A stretch of DNA of 64,000 nucleotides from Ascaris suum (lineage: Eukaryota; Nematoda; Chromadorea; Rhabditida; Ascarididae), in contig CM024172.1 in the NCBI GenBank assembly GCA_013433145.1, positions 8,759,053 through 8,823,052 of the forward strand, given 5' to 3'. A model generated the notes under the pieces. The model saw only the letters and a list, made by a program, of their open reading frames with translations, searched no databases and was not told where the DNA came from. Shown piece after piece: positions 26,373-37,000 of this stretch. A program made the position numbers and the translations under genes. Every line of letters starts with the position of its first letter. The stretch's first letter is position 1.

Positions 26373-27287
26373 GTGAAATTATGCTAATTGCAAAAAAAAG
26401 AACAGGAATTTTTGCTTCGACAAATGACGATCCATTGATTTCATTGTGATATATTTTTCAGTGACCACAATGAACCATTATTTTGGCTGCTGCTAAATAA
26501 GAATGTCTGTCTTTCTTTTGTGGACATTATTCGAAAGGAGGTAAACTCATTACAAAGTAGTGCACGACACTTGAGCACAGGCAGTTACACCATATGAGAC
26601 TCTGTCAAATTAGGTGACGTCTTGGTCGTTATGGGTCTATTAATTCGATAATATGTTGCTGGTTACTTTGAAAAAAAAGTGATGGCCTGAATGTATGAGG
26701 TAGCTTTAGCTGTCTGCCACGTGCTTCCCTCCGTTCTGCACTTCATCCCTCCCCTCCCCTCATTTTCCCTTCCTCAGCTCCCCGCCTTCGCTTTCCTCCA
26801 GCGAGCAATATTAAGAACATACTGTCGTTACATCAGAAACAACACTGAAAAGTTTGCAGCGGAATATTTTCAGATGGACTCAGGTCGTGTGTCGTGAGAT
26901 ATTCTTTAAAACAATTTGTCACCTCCTCTTAACATGGGAGAGAACTATTTTCTTCTCTACGCCCTTCTCTTGCTCCATCACTGAAGTGCGTCCTCCTCAT
27001 CAGCGTTTCCTTCCATGAAGCATTAGGCACAAGTGTCTCTGCAACCATAAACATTGAAAATGTAGGCGTTAATACCAATTGTTTACGGAAGTGAAACCGA
27101 AAGAGGAGCACTGCCTACGTTCGACTTTTTCCTTAGTTTGCCTACTGTCTTGTGATAATCTGAAATACATATTTGACGCACTAACTGAAAAATTTCATTT
27201 GTCTCGAAACCAGTAGCCTCAGGATTTAGTTTCTGTCCTTTCAATCGCTATTTAATCCTTGCTTTATCAGCCTTTAAAGTTTCCATG

Positions 27288-27370
27288 GAGGTGTAGTAGG
27301 CTTTATATGCTCCGTTTCGCGTGCAAAATTAAAAACTTAAGTTTAGAGAGTCGAAGGTAAAGCGCTTCAG
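27288..27370 (-). repeat. Partial duplicate of the 29.0-kb exon-intron border
   Basis: 27288-27319 matches 28965-28996 (32 bp, one mismatch), and 27320-27333 matches 29014-29027. The copy here lacks 17 bp. Weaker similarity continues to about 27370, into what at the 29.04-kb locus is the exon ending NKKQ. It is a decayed tandem copy about 1.68 kb from its source. Confidence 0.65.
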
Positions 27371-27800
27371 AATTAGTTTTTTGCAGAAGAAATGAGAAAA
27401 TTGCGCAAATCAATGGAGTGAAGTTGTTGACAGGCACTCAAATATGATGTGCACAAAAATGTCATGAGCTGAGCGGTGCCAGTGGCACAAGAGGCTTTGT
27501 CTCCAAACCGCAGAATGGGGATGCGAAGCCGCTATTTCAAACAGATCCTAAGATATTATGCCCTGTGAGTTAACCAAATGAATAAACAAAGTGAGAGTTG
27601 AATAAAAGCTGCAAATATTAGTTTTTGCAGAAGTAGTGAGAAAATCAAAGACTGGAGTTGTTGAGAGGCCACTCAGAATGATGAGCACAAAAAATGCATG
27701 AGCGAGCGGTACCAGTGGCACAAAGAGGCCTTTGTCTCCAAACCGCATAAAGAAACGAAGCCGCTATAACACAATCATAAAAGTCATATGCCTCAAATAA
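27371..27800 (+). repeat. Two tandem ~240-bp units
   Basis: Units at about 27373-27562 and 27618-27792 share TTAGTTTTTGCAGAAG, GAGAAAAT, GAGTTGTTGA, CCAGTGGCACAA, CTTTGTCTCCAAACCGCA and GAAGCCGCTAT in the same order. The spacing between matched blocks is 233-245 bp. They precede a TATA motif by about 90 bp, so could be the upstream part of a promoter or LTR-like module. Confidence 0.7.
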
Positions 27801-28389
27801 CGGAAAAACAACGCTTTTGGAGTTAAACAAAAAACACAAGGAAGAGGCGGGGCAGCCATCAGAAGGTGTCAACAAGAAGGCTATATAAAGCAAACCAAAG
27901 TTTCGGCAATTGTTGAGTACCAAATTTGGATCGGCTTTGCGACTCCAGCGTTTTTCACTTATAATGTGTGTGATGTGTACCCTGTCTTACTGTAGTGTTG
28001 TGCTATGACCGTGTCTACATAAGATATGCGTGTGATGTGTTCCCCGTCATACTGTAGTGTTGTGTTATGACAGTGTCTGATAAATATGCGAGATGTTCTT
28101 TCAGGTTAGAATGTATAAGAATATCACGGACATCCCCGATAATTATGTATAAGGTTTCTTTTCACGTTTTAATCTAAGCACTGATATGCTATGTAAATAT
28201 CGGATATGTATGCGAATTGTTTAATCAAGTTATAATCTATTAGCATATCACGCAATCTCCATCATTATACGTGAATTTTTTAGCCATGCATTATCTATCG
28301 TCATCATATACGTCTCTGATAATCAAATGTTCTTCGTCACGTTTTTTATTATCTATATACGATAATAAAGGTTTATTACCAAGTTTGAG
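27800..28389 (+). promoter_or_regulatory. TATA / tandem repeat / AATAAA module (LTR-like)
   Basis: CTATATAAAG at 27881-27890 is a good TATA box. About 80 bp downstream are two 62-bp tandem units (27968-28029 and 28030-28091) sharing GTGTGATGTGT and ACTGTAGTGTTGTG. AATAAA at 28364-28369 precedes the SL1-like border of repeat copy B. Order and spacing resemble the U3-R-U5 part of an LTR, or a promoter plus leader. No reverse transcriptase or integrase was seen near it. Confidence 0.35.
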
Positions 28390-28860
28390 GTGTGGTTCAC
28401 AAAGCAGTGGCTAGGTGCACACGGGGGACGTTGCACAGCAGAATCTGATAGTGGTATTAAAAGGACGAACCACCTCAGCGCAAGTGTATATTCTTGGGTA
28501 ACTGGAAGAGGCAGCCAAAGTGATCATTGACGAGCGAAAGGGCGTCAATATTTGGTACGGTTCGACAACCAGGCTAGTCGCAAATGAATGGAGCTCATTG
28601 ATCGGAAACGTCGACACCAGCGGTGATCGTGGTTGGATCGACGCCAGTGGACAAAGAGAGATAACTCGACGGTGGATCAGAGACGCCACACGTCAACACA
28701 GAACTGACAAAGGCAGATAGCGGAAACCGATCGGTGGCTCAGGCGACATCGATCAAGGAACAACAGGACGTAGGCCTAATTTTTAACACTAATCACTGTA
28801 TTTTTCGTGTTTTTTTCTTCACTTCTATTGTTTGTTCACGAAACTTTGGGGACAAACTAT
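28364..28860 (+). repeat. Dispersed repeat copy B with SL1-like border
   Basis: Counterpart of copy A at 2135-2520. The 20 bases 28370-28389 (GGTTTATTACCAAGTTTGAG) equal SL1 with two single-base deletions. Just inside, GAGGTGTGGTTC and GAACCACCTC about 90 bp later can pair, and the same pair is partly kept in copy A. The copy lies in an intron of the MLT-10-like gene, antisense to it. It is about 110 bp longer than copy A through insertions in its middle. Confidence 0.65.
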
Positions 28861-29036
28861 CCTATCATACATTCAAAAATTGTTGACCATCTTCACACCT
28901 TCACAAGATAAATCAACATCCAGAAGGGGAGAAATAATTGAAGAAATTGTGAATGGTCAATACAGAGGTGCAGTAGGCTTTATATGCTCCGTTTCGTTGC
29001 TAGCCAAGGGATGCGTGCAAAATTAAAGCAACTTAC

Positions 29037-29295
29037 CTGTTTTTTGTTCAATGATTTAGCGAGAGACTCGGAGAGGTCAATTTTACGCGCTTCCAATGCC
29101 AGCGATTTCAGCCACATTTTCTTTTGTGAAATACAACGATTGATGGTCGATGCCACGTGGTGCGTTGCCAACATCGAAATCGAAGTAAGCATCGTTTTCC
29201 TTCAGTGTTCGATAATCTCTTCCGGTTGACGTTACATAACCGCAACATAACGATTTCAAGAATTTTCTCAATTCTTTTGCATTGAAAAAAGTCAA
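29037..29295 (-). pseudogene. MLT-10-like exon remnant ending NKKQ
   Basis: Two frames must be joined. The upstream frame reads YFDFDVGNAPRGIDHQSLYF then TKENVAEIAGIGSA and stops. Near 29090 the coding sense passes to a second frame reading LEARKIDLSESLAKSLNKKQ, which ends at a perfect donor (ACAG/GTAAGTTG) after a complete codon. S...S..KKQ before a splice site followed by a GYSLM..DQLKL exon fits the family order. The frame change argues for decay. Confidence 0.5.
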
Positions 29296-29612
29296 ATAAG
29301 AGGCATGCTTCCATTTTTCTGTTCAATGAAACTCATTCAACTGATAATGGCTATCGTTGTCTGAAGTAAATTTCTTCGTAGTTCTCGTAGAAATTTGGTC
29401 CCCATAATCGGCCGAAAAATTAAAGCACTTGATGCCGAGTTTTAGTGTCCTTAACTTGCCTATTTCAAAATAATCTTTTGACTATCTGATGATATTTTCG
29501 GTATTACTGGAAGTGGAAAACCGCCCATGCCCGGTGAGAGTCATCTTGCATAATTTTAACCCTGGAATTTAAATGTAAAGCAGATTTTTTTCGAGTGAGC
29601 GGGCAACTTTTT

Positions 29613-29759
29613 CTATGGGGCAGCACAAATCCGGTTTGCCAAAGAGCCAAAGCTGAAAAACTCAAGCGGCTTGATAGAGCTCTTAAAGTTTGTTGTGCAG
29701 GTATTTAACATAGGCTTAAAAAACATTGAGTAGTTATCGGTGTTACGCCGCTTGGGGTA
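29613..29759 (-). pseudogene. MLT-10-like exon remnant (SIKPLEFFSFG)
   Basis: A strong acceptor (GTTTTTACAG) is followed by YPKRRNTDNYSMFFKP, then CTTNFKSSIKPLEFFSFG and LANRICAAP before a TAG at 29613. The S.LEFF motif has a counterpart in the middle of MLT-10-like proteins as I recall them. The phase does not match the preceding 140-nt exon, so an exon is missing between them or has been lost. Confidence 0.42.
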
Positions 29760-30086
29760 CTGTAAAAACGATGCACTTCCAAAAACATAGCACACCAGTT
29801 TTCTGAACAGTGCGTGCCTTCAGTTCTTTTCTCCTGCAGTACTAGAGTGCGTTCACAAGGTAAATGTATAACAACACAAATCGCGTACATAAAAAAGTAT
29901 GAGAAATAGAGCAGTGCTTGTGTCCGCGAGTGCGCTTCATTTCATTAGCAGCTGCTCTAAGGAAAACATTGGCCCGATGCATCCGAGCTTTGCATAAATG
30001 TAGCATCTACCTTGCACTTTTTTGGCCGCAAGTGATGGATGCCATAAAACTGTGAATCACGGAGCAGCAGTTTCATCTGCAGGTAC

Positions 30087-30226
30087 CTTTGTGGTAGTGC
30101 TGTTCGGCTTTGCGACCAGGTGCATCGAGTGCGGCGGTGACGCATTTGGTATTCTCGTGAATATCGGCTGCATTATTCGAACACTTGAATAGCTTGTTCC
30201 GATCATTTTCGTTAAGGTGCTCTGAC
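30087..30226 (-). pseudogene. MLT-10-like 140-nt exon (copy 2)
   Basis: Acceptor GATTTTCAG; donor AAAG/GTACCT. The exon has 46 codons plus one base at each end, exactly the length and phases of the 2674-2813 exon in copy 1. It reads LNENDRNKLFKCSNNAADIH then ENTKCVTAALDAPGRKAEQ. Aligned without gaps to copy 1, about 20 of 46 residues are identical, including both Cys, RNKL and ALDA. Confidence 0.68.
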
Positions 30227-30562
30227 CTGAAAATCATCGTTGAAGTTAATGTAGAAGGCGATTGTGATCACTGCATTCATTAAGCAATAATCACTCACCT
30301 CATCCTTACTTCTATGAAATTCTGCCTGATTGTGTCACGTTTCGTTCAAAGTGATACCATGACATATGAGAGTAATATTAGCTGAGATCATTCATCATTC
30401 GGAAATCATTTCGATTCTGTCGGACAATAAATTTAACGGTATCAGTCAACTTCGATGTTCAAATAAAATAGCCATTTGGCACCTCGTTTGCATCAAACTG
30501 GAAGTGCAAACTGTAAGTGGCTTGGAGCACAACAGTTTGCAGAAAAATCCTTCAAGCGTAAC

Positions 30563-30816
30563 CTCTCAGAAGCGATGACTGACATAACACTGCTCAGTGC
30601 TTGCGTCATCCATCGTTCAAGAAGCTCGATAGTTGCCTCGTCCGAGATTGGTATGTTGAACTCTTTCCGTCGCAGTGCTCTGCCCCAGGCATATTTCCAG
30701 GTGTGAAGGCTGTTTCACCAAATGCAGCTTTGACAAGACCTGCAAACATGTCGCTTGAATTTGCGTTGTGAGAAATAGTACCTGTAGCGCCAGATGAGTG
30801 CAGCTTGACGCTACAA
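30563..30816 (-). pseudogene. MLT-10-like exon (copy 2), 1-bp frameshift
   Basis: Acceptor CTTTCGCAG; the donor position splits an Arg codon exactly as in copy 1. It reads HSSGATGTISHNANSSDMFA, GLVKAAFGETAFTPGNMPGA and EHCDGK. It then needs one extra base near 30665 to continue as EFNIPISDEATIELLERW and MTQALSSVMSVIASER. Copy 1 has DGKKINIPISDEA uninterrupted at the same place. The donor GTTACG is weak. Confidence 0.62.
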
Positions 30817-30819
30817 CTG

Positions 30820-31050
30820 CGAAAGAATCGTTTCGTCGAACAGTTTTTATCCTTTGGTAATAAATACGATGCCCTCCACAGTTCGGTCGATCATTCAATG
30901 CGCGAAAATGGTTGTTGAAGGACCCGGGAAACGCTGAAATCTCTTCGCGTTTTCTGTGGGCAAAAGCCGAAGAAAACGCGGGCAATGCCATTTCTACTGC
31001 AACTAAAGATGTGAGCTTTCTGGGAGAAGTTAAATTCTTTGTAACTTTTT
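30820..31050 (-). pseudogene. Likely N-terminal part of the MLT-10-like gene
   Basis: An open frame reads MALPAFSSAFAHRKREEISA, FPGSFNNHFRALNDRPNCGG and HRIYYQRIKTVRR, just upstream of and one frame away from the next exon. A possible acceptor (CATCTTTAGTTGCAG) precedes it. It is coding-like, but its place in the family is inferred from position only. Confidence 0.38.
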
Positions 31051-31553
31051 TGTGACAAAATTTCTTTTTTCTTATCATGTGAAGGAAGGACATGTTTTAG
31101 CGTGGTAGAGCATGAAACATCCGAGTTGGCCGAAATTACCATGAGGTACACCCCAACGATAGACGATGCGGCATTTGAGCGATACTTTCATGAGCAATAA
31201 ATGTTTAAAAAGCAGCGAGAGGATGCGAATTTTGAAGGAGCGGATTCATGCAGGATAGCTAAATCTTCCTTCAAAATTTATGTCTCTGGCCTGCAGCCTC
31301 TCCACTCCCTCCTTAACGTCAAAAATACCTGCGAATTTGGTGCATTGTTACGATAACAAAGGGATAATTCCTATGTTTTTCATTAAAATTAAAGCAATTA
31401 GAGCAAGGCTCTTCTGGAAATGGCGTCCTCCAGGCCTTCATATTAACCGTTTTCCGATGAGAAACGAGCTGGGGAACTTTTGCGACGAAGAAGAATCGTA
31501 CCTGGCGAATTAGGCCCGAAAAGTTCTATCCTGTTTCGTTCTCGATGATAGAT

Positions 31554-31826
31554 CTACAATCTGGGACAAGTTTGATTCTTATCATCTCCATTACTGCACC
31601 ATGAGCTTGCGATCGTGAAATTTCGCTGTAATAAATTACGGCGGTCGCTTCTGCTTGAGTTTTCAAATTTTTCTTTATCAGGAGGCTTGACAACAGTCTC
31701 AATTGTTTGCATTACATCGTCTGAAGAGAGCGACGACGCAAAATGGCATTCATCCAAAAACGCATTATGTTGTTGCAGCGCTATGGTTTCATAAGCGGCG
31801 CGATAACGATTCTCTCGCTAGGAATT
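31554..31826 (-). CDS. Coding-like block, possible first exon of the MLT-10-like gene
   Basis: An uninterrupted frame of about 90 codons reads ENRYRAAYETIALQQHNAFL, DECHFASSLSSDDVMQTIET and VVKPPDKEKFE, then is Ser/Arg/Asn-rich to a TAG at 31554. It is hydrophilic and well-behaved, on the strand of and directly upstream of the MLT-10-like exons. No signal peptide or splice sites were pinned down, so it could also belong to a separate gene. Confidence 0.38.
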
Positions 31827-32636
31827 GAACCACGTAGAGCTCAGACTCGATCGAGAATTTTTAATTTGACACCGCCTCTGCTTGGTTTCCAAATACAGAC
31901 GATTCAGGGATGATAAAATGTTAACAGTCTCCAGCAGAGAAGCACTTTTTGGACAGACTCTTTTCATCTTTACCAGGCCATGGGCTAAGACACTCCTGGT
32001 GAGAGGACGACCTTTCGGATGATGAGCGTTGCAGTACAAACTCTGTTTTGCGGAAGTTAGAACATGGCACTTACAAAGGATTCCTAACTGTAGAATCATC
32101 TCGGTAGAATGAAATTGTCGTCAGCTGAAAGCGTCCTGAATGCCTGGTCCGCAAAGGAGAAAAGTGAGTCCATGGCAGGCAGCACAAAACAATAAGATAT
32201 TGTGCTAGAAGTTGCAAGAAATCGAATCGCGTTTAGTATTGCGAGTTTTCCTTAGAAATTGCGACAGCCACTGAAAAATTTTCTCGGCTATTCAAAAGAG
32301 ATTTAGTAAATTTGACATCGTAGCGACATCTGAAATTGTGGGATTTATGATTTTGACGGGATAATCCCTCAGCATTCCCTCTAAAATTCTTCTCTCGGTA
32401 TGTGACGAAAGTTGCTTGGCGATTTGCACACTGTTAGCAAACGATTGACTTTTTTTCAAAATTCAGGTGAGTTCTTTCCATTTAGGCGATCCATGTGACG
32501 ACTTTTTTAAACTGATACTCGTGATAAGTCGACTGCTGCGTAAGCAAATATGTTACTGCTAATTGTCCAAACGACAGGCTTAGGAACAAGTGGCGAAAAA
32601 CAGGTTCGACTGAGCAAGCGGCATAAAATATTTCAG

Positions 32637-32759
32637 GATCGCAAGGGAAAGTATAGAACCAAAGCAGAATGGAAGCGTGACGCCTCTACGTCAAAGCAAG
32701 TACAGTCTCGAAGGAGGCATTCTGTCGATGCGGATACCATTAAAGACCAGCGAGTATAG
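32637..32759 (+). CDS. Candidate terminal exon, highly basic
   Basis: An excellent acceptor (AAATATTTCAG) is followed in phase 0 by DRKGKYRTKAEWKRDASTSK, QVQSRRRHSVDADTIKDQRV and a TAG. This 40-residue tail is rich in Lys and Arg. The frame stays open upstream to an ATG at 32550 (MLLLIVQTTG...), so a short unspliced product is also possible. The family is unknown. Confidence 0.4.
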   Translation, partial: DRKGKYRTKAEWKRDASTSKQVQSRRRHSVDADTIKDQRV

Positions 32760-33796
32760 AGGAATAATTAGGAGATAACCGGCTGCTCCGTGAAATTACT
32801 CGTGCGAGAAGCGTGATGCGTTTGCATCAATGCAAGTATCTTCGCCCTCGTGCACGATTTGCACAACACAGAAGCAACTCTACGAGGCCTTGCGAACACT
32901 AAAAGATGCTTCCTCTCAGCAGCGGATGCCGTTCATCATATCACCCTGCACATTCCCCCTTCCCTCCCCCTCCCCACCCCTAAAGCGAAGGTCCCCACCT
33001 GTACACTGATCCCACAGAGCACCAAAACATCATGCTGCCCTACTAAGCACAGATCCCCATACACACTCTGTCTCTATCAGTATTATGATGAGCATTTCGC
33101 GAGGACAAAACACTTAAAACGCTTTGTGCGAGGAAATTTGCAAAAACGTCTATTCGTCCTACAAAAAAAAAGAAAAAAAAAACAGGAGAAAAGCGTGCGT
33201 TCCTAGAACACTGAATGTTTTAAAAGATATCTGCAAAACTCGGTCTGTTTACTGGGCAATGATCGCTTCGAAAAAACATAGAAGTGACTCCAAAGGCGAT
33301 CTTCAATGTGAAATTGCGGGCGACCTGTCGTTTTTCAGTAAAAGAAATGGACGCTGGACGCAAATGCTTCTTCATGGGAGCAGCAGAAAGAAGAAATTAG
33401 GTTATTAGAAGTACGTTCGTGAAAACTTAATTGATGGCCACAACCGTCGCGTTTATTTGCCGTTTGTCAATAGTTTTTTACGAAATTGGGAGCAACCACG
33501 ATGTGAAAATCTGTAGGGAGTGGTACCATGGAAGTTGGCATAATATATTCTTCAGCTCTGAGTTCATAGAAGAGCTCGTTTCACAGAATGCCAAAGGACC
33601 TACAAGACGTTCACCGTGTTGATGCACTCATATTCGAGCCAATCATAGCTCATCTAAGATTTCTGCAAAGCAGTAAACTAGCTATCCGAGATAAATGCAA
33701 GATTTATTGGCTGCAGGCGAAAATGTGTATGTGCAGCACTTACAGATTGTAGATAGCGTGTGCATTTTCTTTTCCTCACCGACATGAATGCCGCTA

Positions 33797-33931
33797 GAAA
33801 TGGCTGGAATCTGCAACGTTGGCACTGCATACGATATAAGGCGCAAAGGAGAATATACATCCCAAAGGGTTAGCCGAGGGGAAGAAGATGAAGAAAATAG
33901 ACGAAAACAAATCTACAAACAAAAGCAAAGT
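33797..33931 (+). CDS. Candidate exon, acidic/basic helix
   Basis: An open frame reads MAGICNVGTAYDIRRKGEYT, SQRVSRGEEDEENRRKQIYK and QKQ, ending at a consensus donor (CAAA/GTAAGC). The start is not defined. It is a charged, probably coiled segment; the gene is unknown. Confidence 0.3.
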
Positions 33932-34030
33932 AAGCAGCATACCATAAATTTAACAGTTACGAGAGTGCGCATATTAACGAATACAGAAAGCTACATGGAA
34001 ACATATGCAAATAAAAATAGGGGTAGAGAT

Positions 34031-37000
34031 GGGGGGGGGGGGTGAGGAGCATGATGTTTGTTCTCATATACGAAATGCGAGGTCGAGTAGTTCTGGTGGT
34101 AGCCGTGTGACTTTCTTTTTTAAAATCTCATATGATTTCGCTTTGCGATCTCATTTGATACAAAGCTCCACGCATTTATTGCCCTCTTTGAATGCGTTCA
34201 GCCTGCGCCTGTTAACAGTGAGCTTAAAAGAGTTTGCCGAGCATGAGACCATTTGTCGACATGCGCTCCCTGATATAGCTCTTGATTTACTCATTTGTTT
34301 GGTTCGGCGTTGGCTTCGTTCGTTCGCTGAAGTCATTCCGGTCAGCCATAATCCTGAAAGGCCGGTTTCTTGGTTCTCTCGCAGTGCGATTCTGGATGGA
34401 TTGCTATGTTCACTGACCGCAGTTCTGGTCGAGAGTGCTCAAGTTATCGAATAGAAAAAAAAAATCAAAAACAAGCATGCGTGAGTCTACACAGTATTAT
34501 ATTTGTCTAACTCTAATCTGACCGTTCCATCGTGATACTCGCCTCTTTCATTCAAATAACAAAGTTACGAAACGTTATTGGAACCTATGAATTATCTTTC
34601 AGCTTTAAACTGCTCAACATCTGGGCATTGCAACGCCCTCAAGGAGTAGGCGAGGTGGAGAGGGGTCGCTGAATCACTTCGAATAATCCCTCTTTCCATG
34701 AATCTGAGGAGAGTGAAATCTTTAAGTATTGTCTACGTTTACATAAAACCCTGGCACGATCACTCAGCAATCATTTTGCTTTTTGCACTCAACGCTTATT
34801 GAACCAACGTTATCGAAAAATTAAAATATAATGAAAAAGTCGTTGCCTGTTTGGATTTTGTAAAGGTGCACCCGTTAGATATCGACAATATTAATCACTA
34901 CAAATAATATTTTTACGTAAGAATTCTTCAGCAAGTTTTTTCTAAATGTTGGTAGAGAGCTGTCACGTTTGCTTTCAGAGTGTTCCTTCGTGGGGCATGC
35001 CGTTGCGGATCATTTACAAATATTGCAAAATGTTCTTGCTGATAGACAGCTGTCATTGAATTCGCCGTATCGACCAAACAATCATCGCGTTATTGAGTTT
35101 ATTTGCAATTGAATTCACTTGTTATTTACTGAAATATAAACATGATTATAGCGCACATGAGTGAAGTTGTCAGCTTGATAATGAGCTGAGAAATGTGGCA
35201 TTACACCGACACAGCCGAAATTACCAAAGCTCAGCATAACGGTCTGAGAACAACATTTTCACAGCAAATCAAATCACTGAACTCCTTCCCATGGGATACA
35301 ACGAATCGTTCATGTGGATTGTATTCTACAGCAATGTTTCGTCGCCGGATGGGGAAACCAGATGAAGCAAACGGTTGAGTGCTATTGAGCAATAACTTTC
35401 TTTGAAACGTGCATGAAAATCTCAAAGTGCATTTATGCATCTGCAGTAAGTCATAGCAAATTGATCCTATAATAGCTTATAGAACAATCTCAATTAATTT
35501 GAATGTAAAGAGAGCGCTTGCGCTCCAAACTATACCTGTACAGCTTTGCTGACTGAAATACTTCAGCGAGATTTCACTGAACGAAATGAATGGCACAAGA
35601 AGAGAAAGAATTCAATGCACACAAGCTCATGAACGTAAATCGTTTTTTCATAAGAACGTTGAAAATGAACAAGGTGATGAAACTGAAGTTATTGCGATGT
35701 TTTTAGAGGTATTCCTTATTAATACTAAAGTAAACTTCAAACTTTTATTTAGCAGAGACATGCAGAAGATGGAAGCAACTGACGAATTGCGTTGCTGTAG
35801 TGTTTACTTAACTCACTTGGCCAGGACCGGTGTGTGAGATAACCGGTGAGAAAGGTGGCGCAAGAAAAGAAAGAACTCGATGTACACAACCTCATGAACG
35901 TTCCACGTCACTGCTTCGCTGTTTGCTCGAGCGTTGCTTCCGGAAAAGAGGGCCTCACTTCCAATTTATTGCCTCATCTGCATCGAATTTTACACTCCTC
36001 TCCTTTTAATTGGAACCGTTAAATTGCCCAGGTAGTGCAACCTCCTCTCCAACGAGACCTCATAATGCATTGGTCAGATTTCCGCTTTGGTTTGATGCGC
36101 TTTGAATTATGTGCAAAATACGTCACTGTCTCAGATTTTTTGCCTATCTGTTATTAAAGACGCAAAGAACCATGGAAGAAAGTACATGCATACAGTTTCA
36201 TTTATGTTTTATTTTTCAATGTTTTTTTCACTTATGTCGTTGTTTATTGACATATGTATTCATGTACTAATTTGCAACATCATTCCGTACAGTTGGCAGC
36301 ATCGTTAGCCCAGAGGAGACATGCAGAATAATGCTATTTCGCTGTCGCTTCATGCTCACAGATTTTCAATTACAATTGAGTTCTCACTGTCGAAACTAGC
36401 TTAATCGATGATTTGAAAAGTGTTGTCGGCTGCTTTAAGATGCACTAAATTCAAGTTGCACTGCCCTATCAAAACAATCTGCAATGTTGCATTCTTCTTT
36501 TCCGTTAGCAAATCAGCCATTTCAATTTCCATGCATCCGATCGTATTCGATTTAGAAAGCAGTTCTTCTCTTCAAATGTGGTCTCTTACTCCAGCGGGTA
36601 GTGCCAAATGAAAAGCATTGATCACTCATAGTAAACGACTTGATAAATAAAACGTTTTGCGAAAAAAAACATCGCCAAACAGCATTGTGCTGTAGAGCAT
36701 GTGCCCTGCGGGGTGATCGTGATTTTTCTTTCTTCTTCGGTTCATTTCTTTGGAGAGCTTTCAGCGGTATATTTGCACAGTTGGTATACAATGCACCGGA
36801 TTCATCATTATTTGATTATACTGGTTTCTACCAAATCATCTTCAGCTGGTTTGATGTATTTATGTCTCTTTCTGTCTGTTTGTGCATATGTCGAAGCTCA
36901 CTAGTCAGCCAAGCTGTAGTGATGGAATATGGCGAGCAGAAACTGAATCTCCAGCAGAAATCGAATTTTTATACGCCTCAGCACGTTCTGTGCGAACCGC

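Larger units (their letters stand above)
25282..31050 (-). pseudogene. Decayed MLT-10-like (moulting cycle) gene
   Basis: Minus-strand blocks follow the order I recall for nematode moulting-cycle MLT-10-like proteins: about 31050-30820, 30816-30563, 30226-30087, 29759-29613, about 29295-29037, about 26372-26230 and about 25940-25282. The last block holds the diagnostic LSP/ILSP/VLSP tail. Family members are secreted; in C. elegans mlt-10 is needed for shedding the old cuticle. The copy looks dead. There are frameshifts near 30665, 29090, 25880 and 25705, an in-frame TGA at 25737-25739, and no AG acceptor where the 26.37-kb exon should begin. One intron (29.04 to 26.37 kb) has taken in a repeat-rich module and a partial duplication. 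Sequencing error cannot be excluded for any single frameshift, but so many favour decay. A candidate N-terminal exon at 31.55-31.83 kb is listed separately. Confidence 0.68.

Noticed and set aside
27548..27923. Minus-strand open frames over the tandem repeats
   Set aside because: They are carried by the 240-bp repeat units and have no family pattern.
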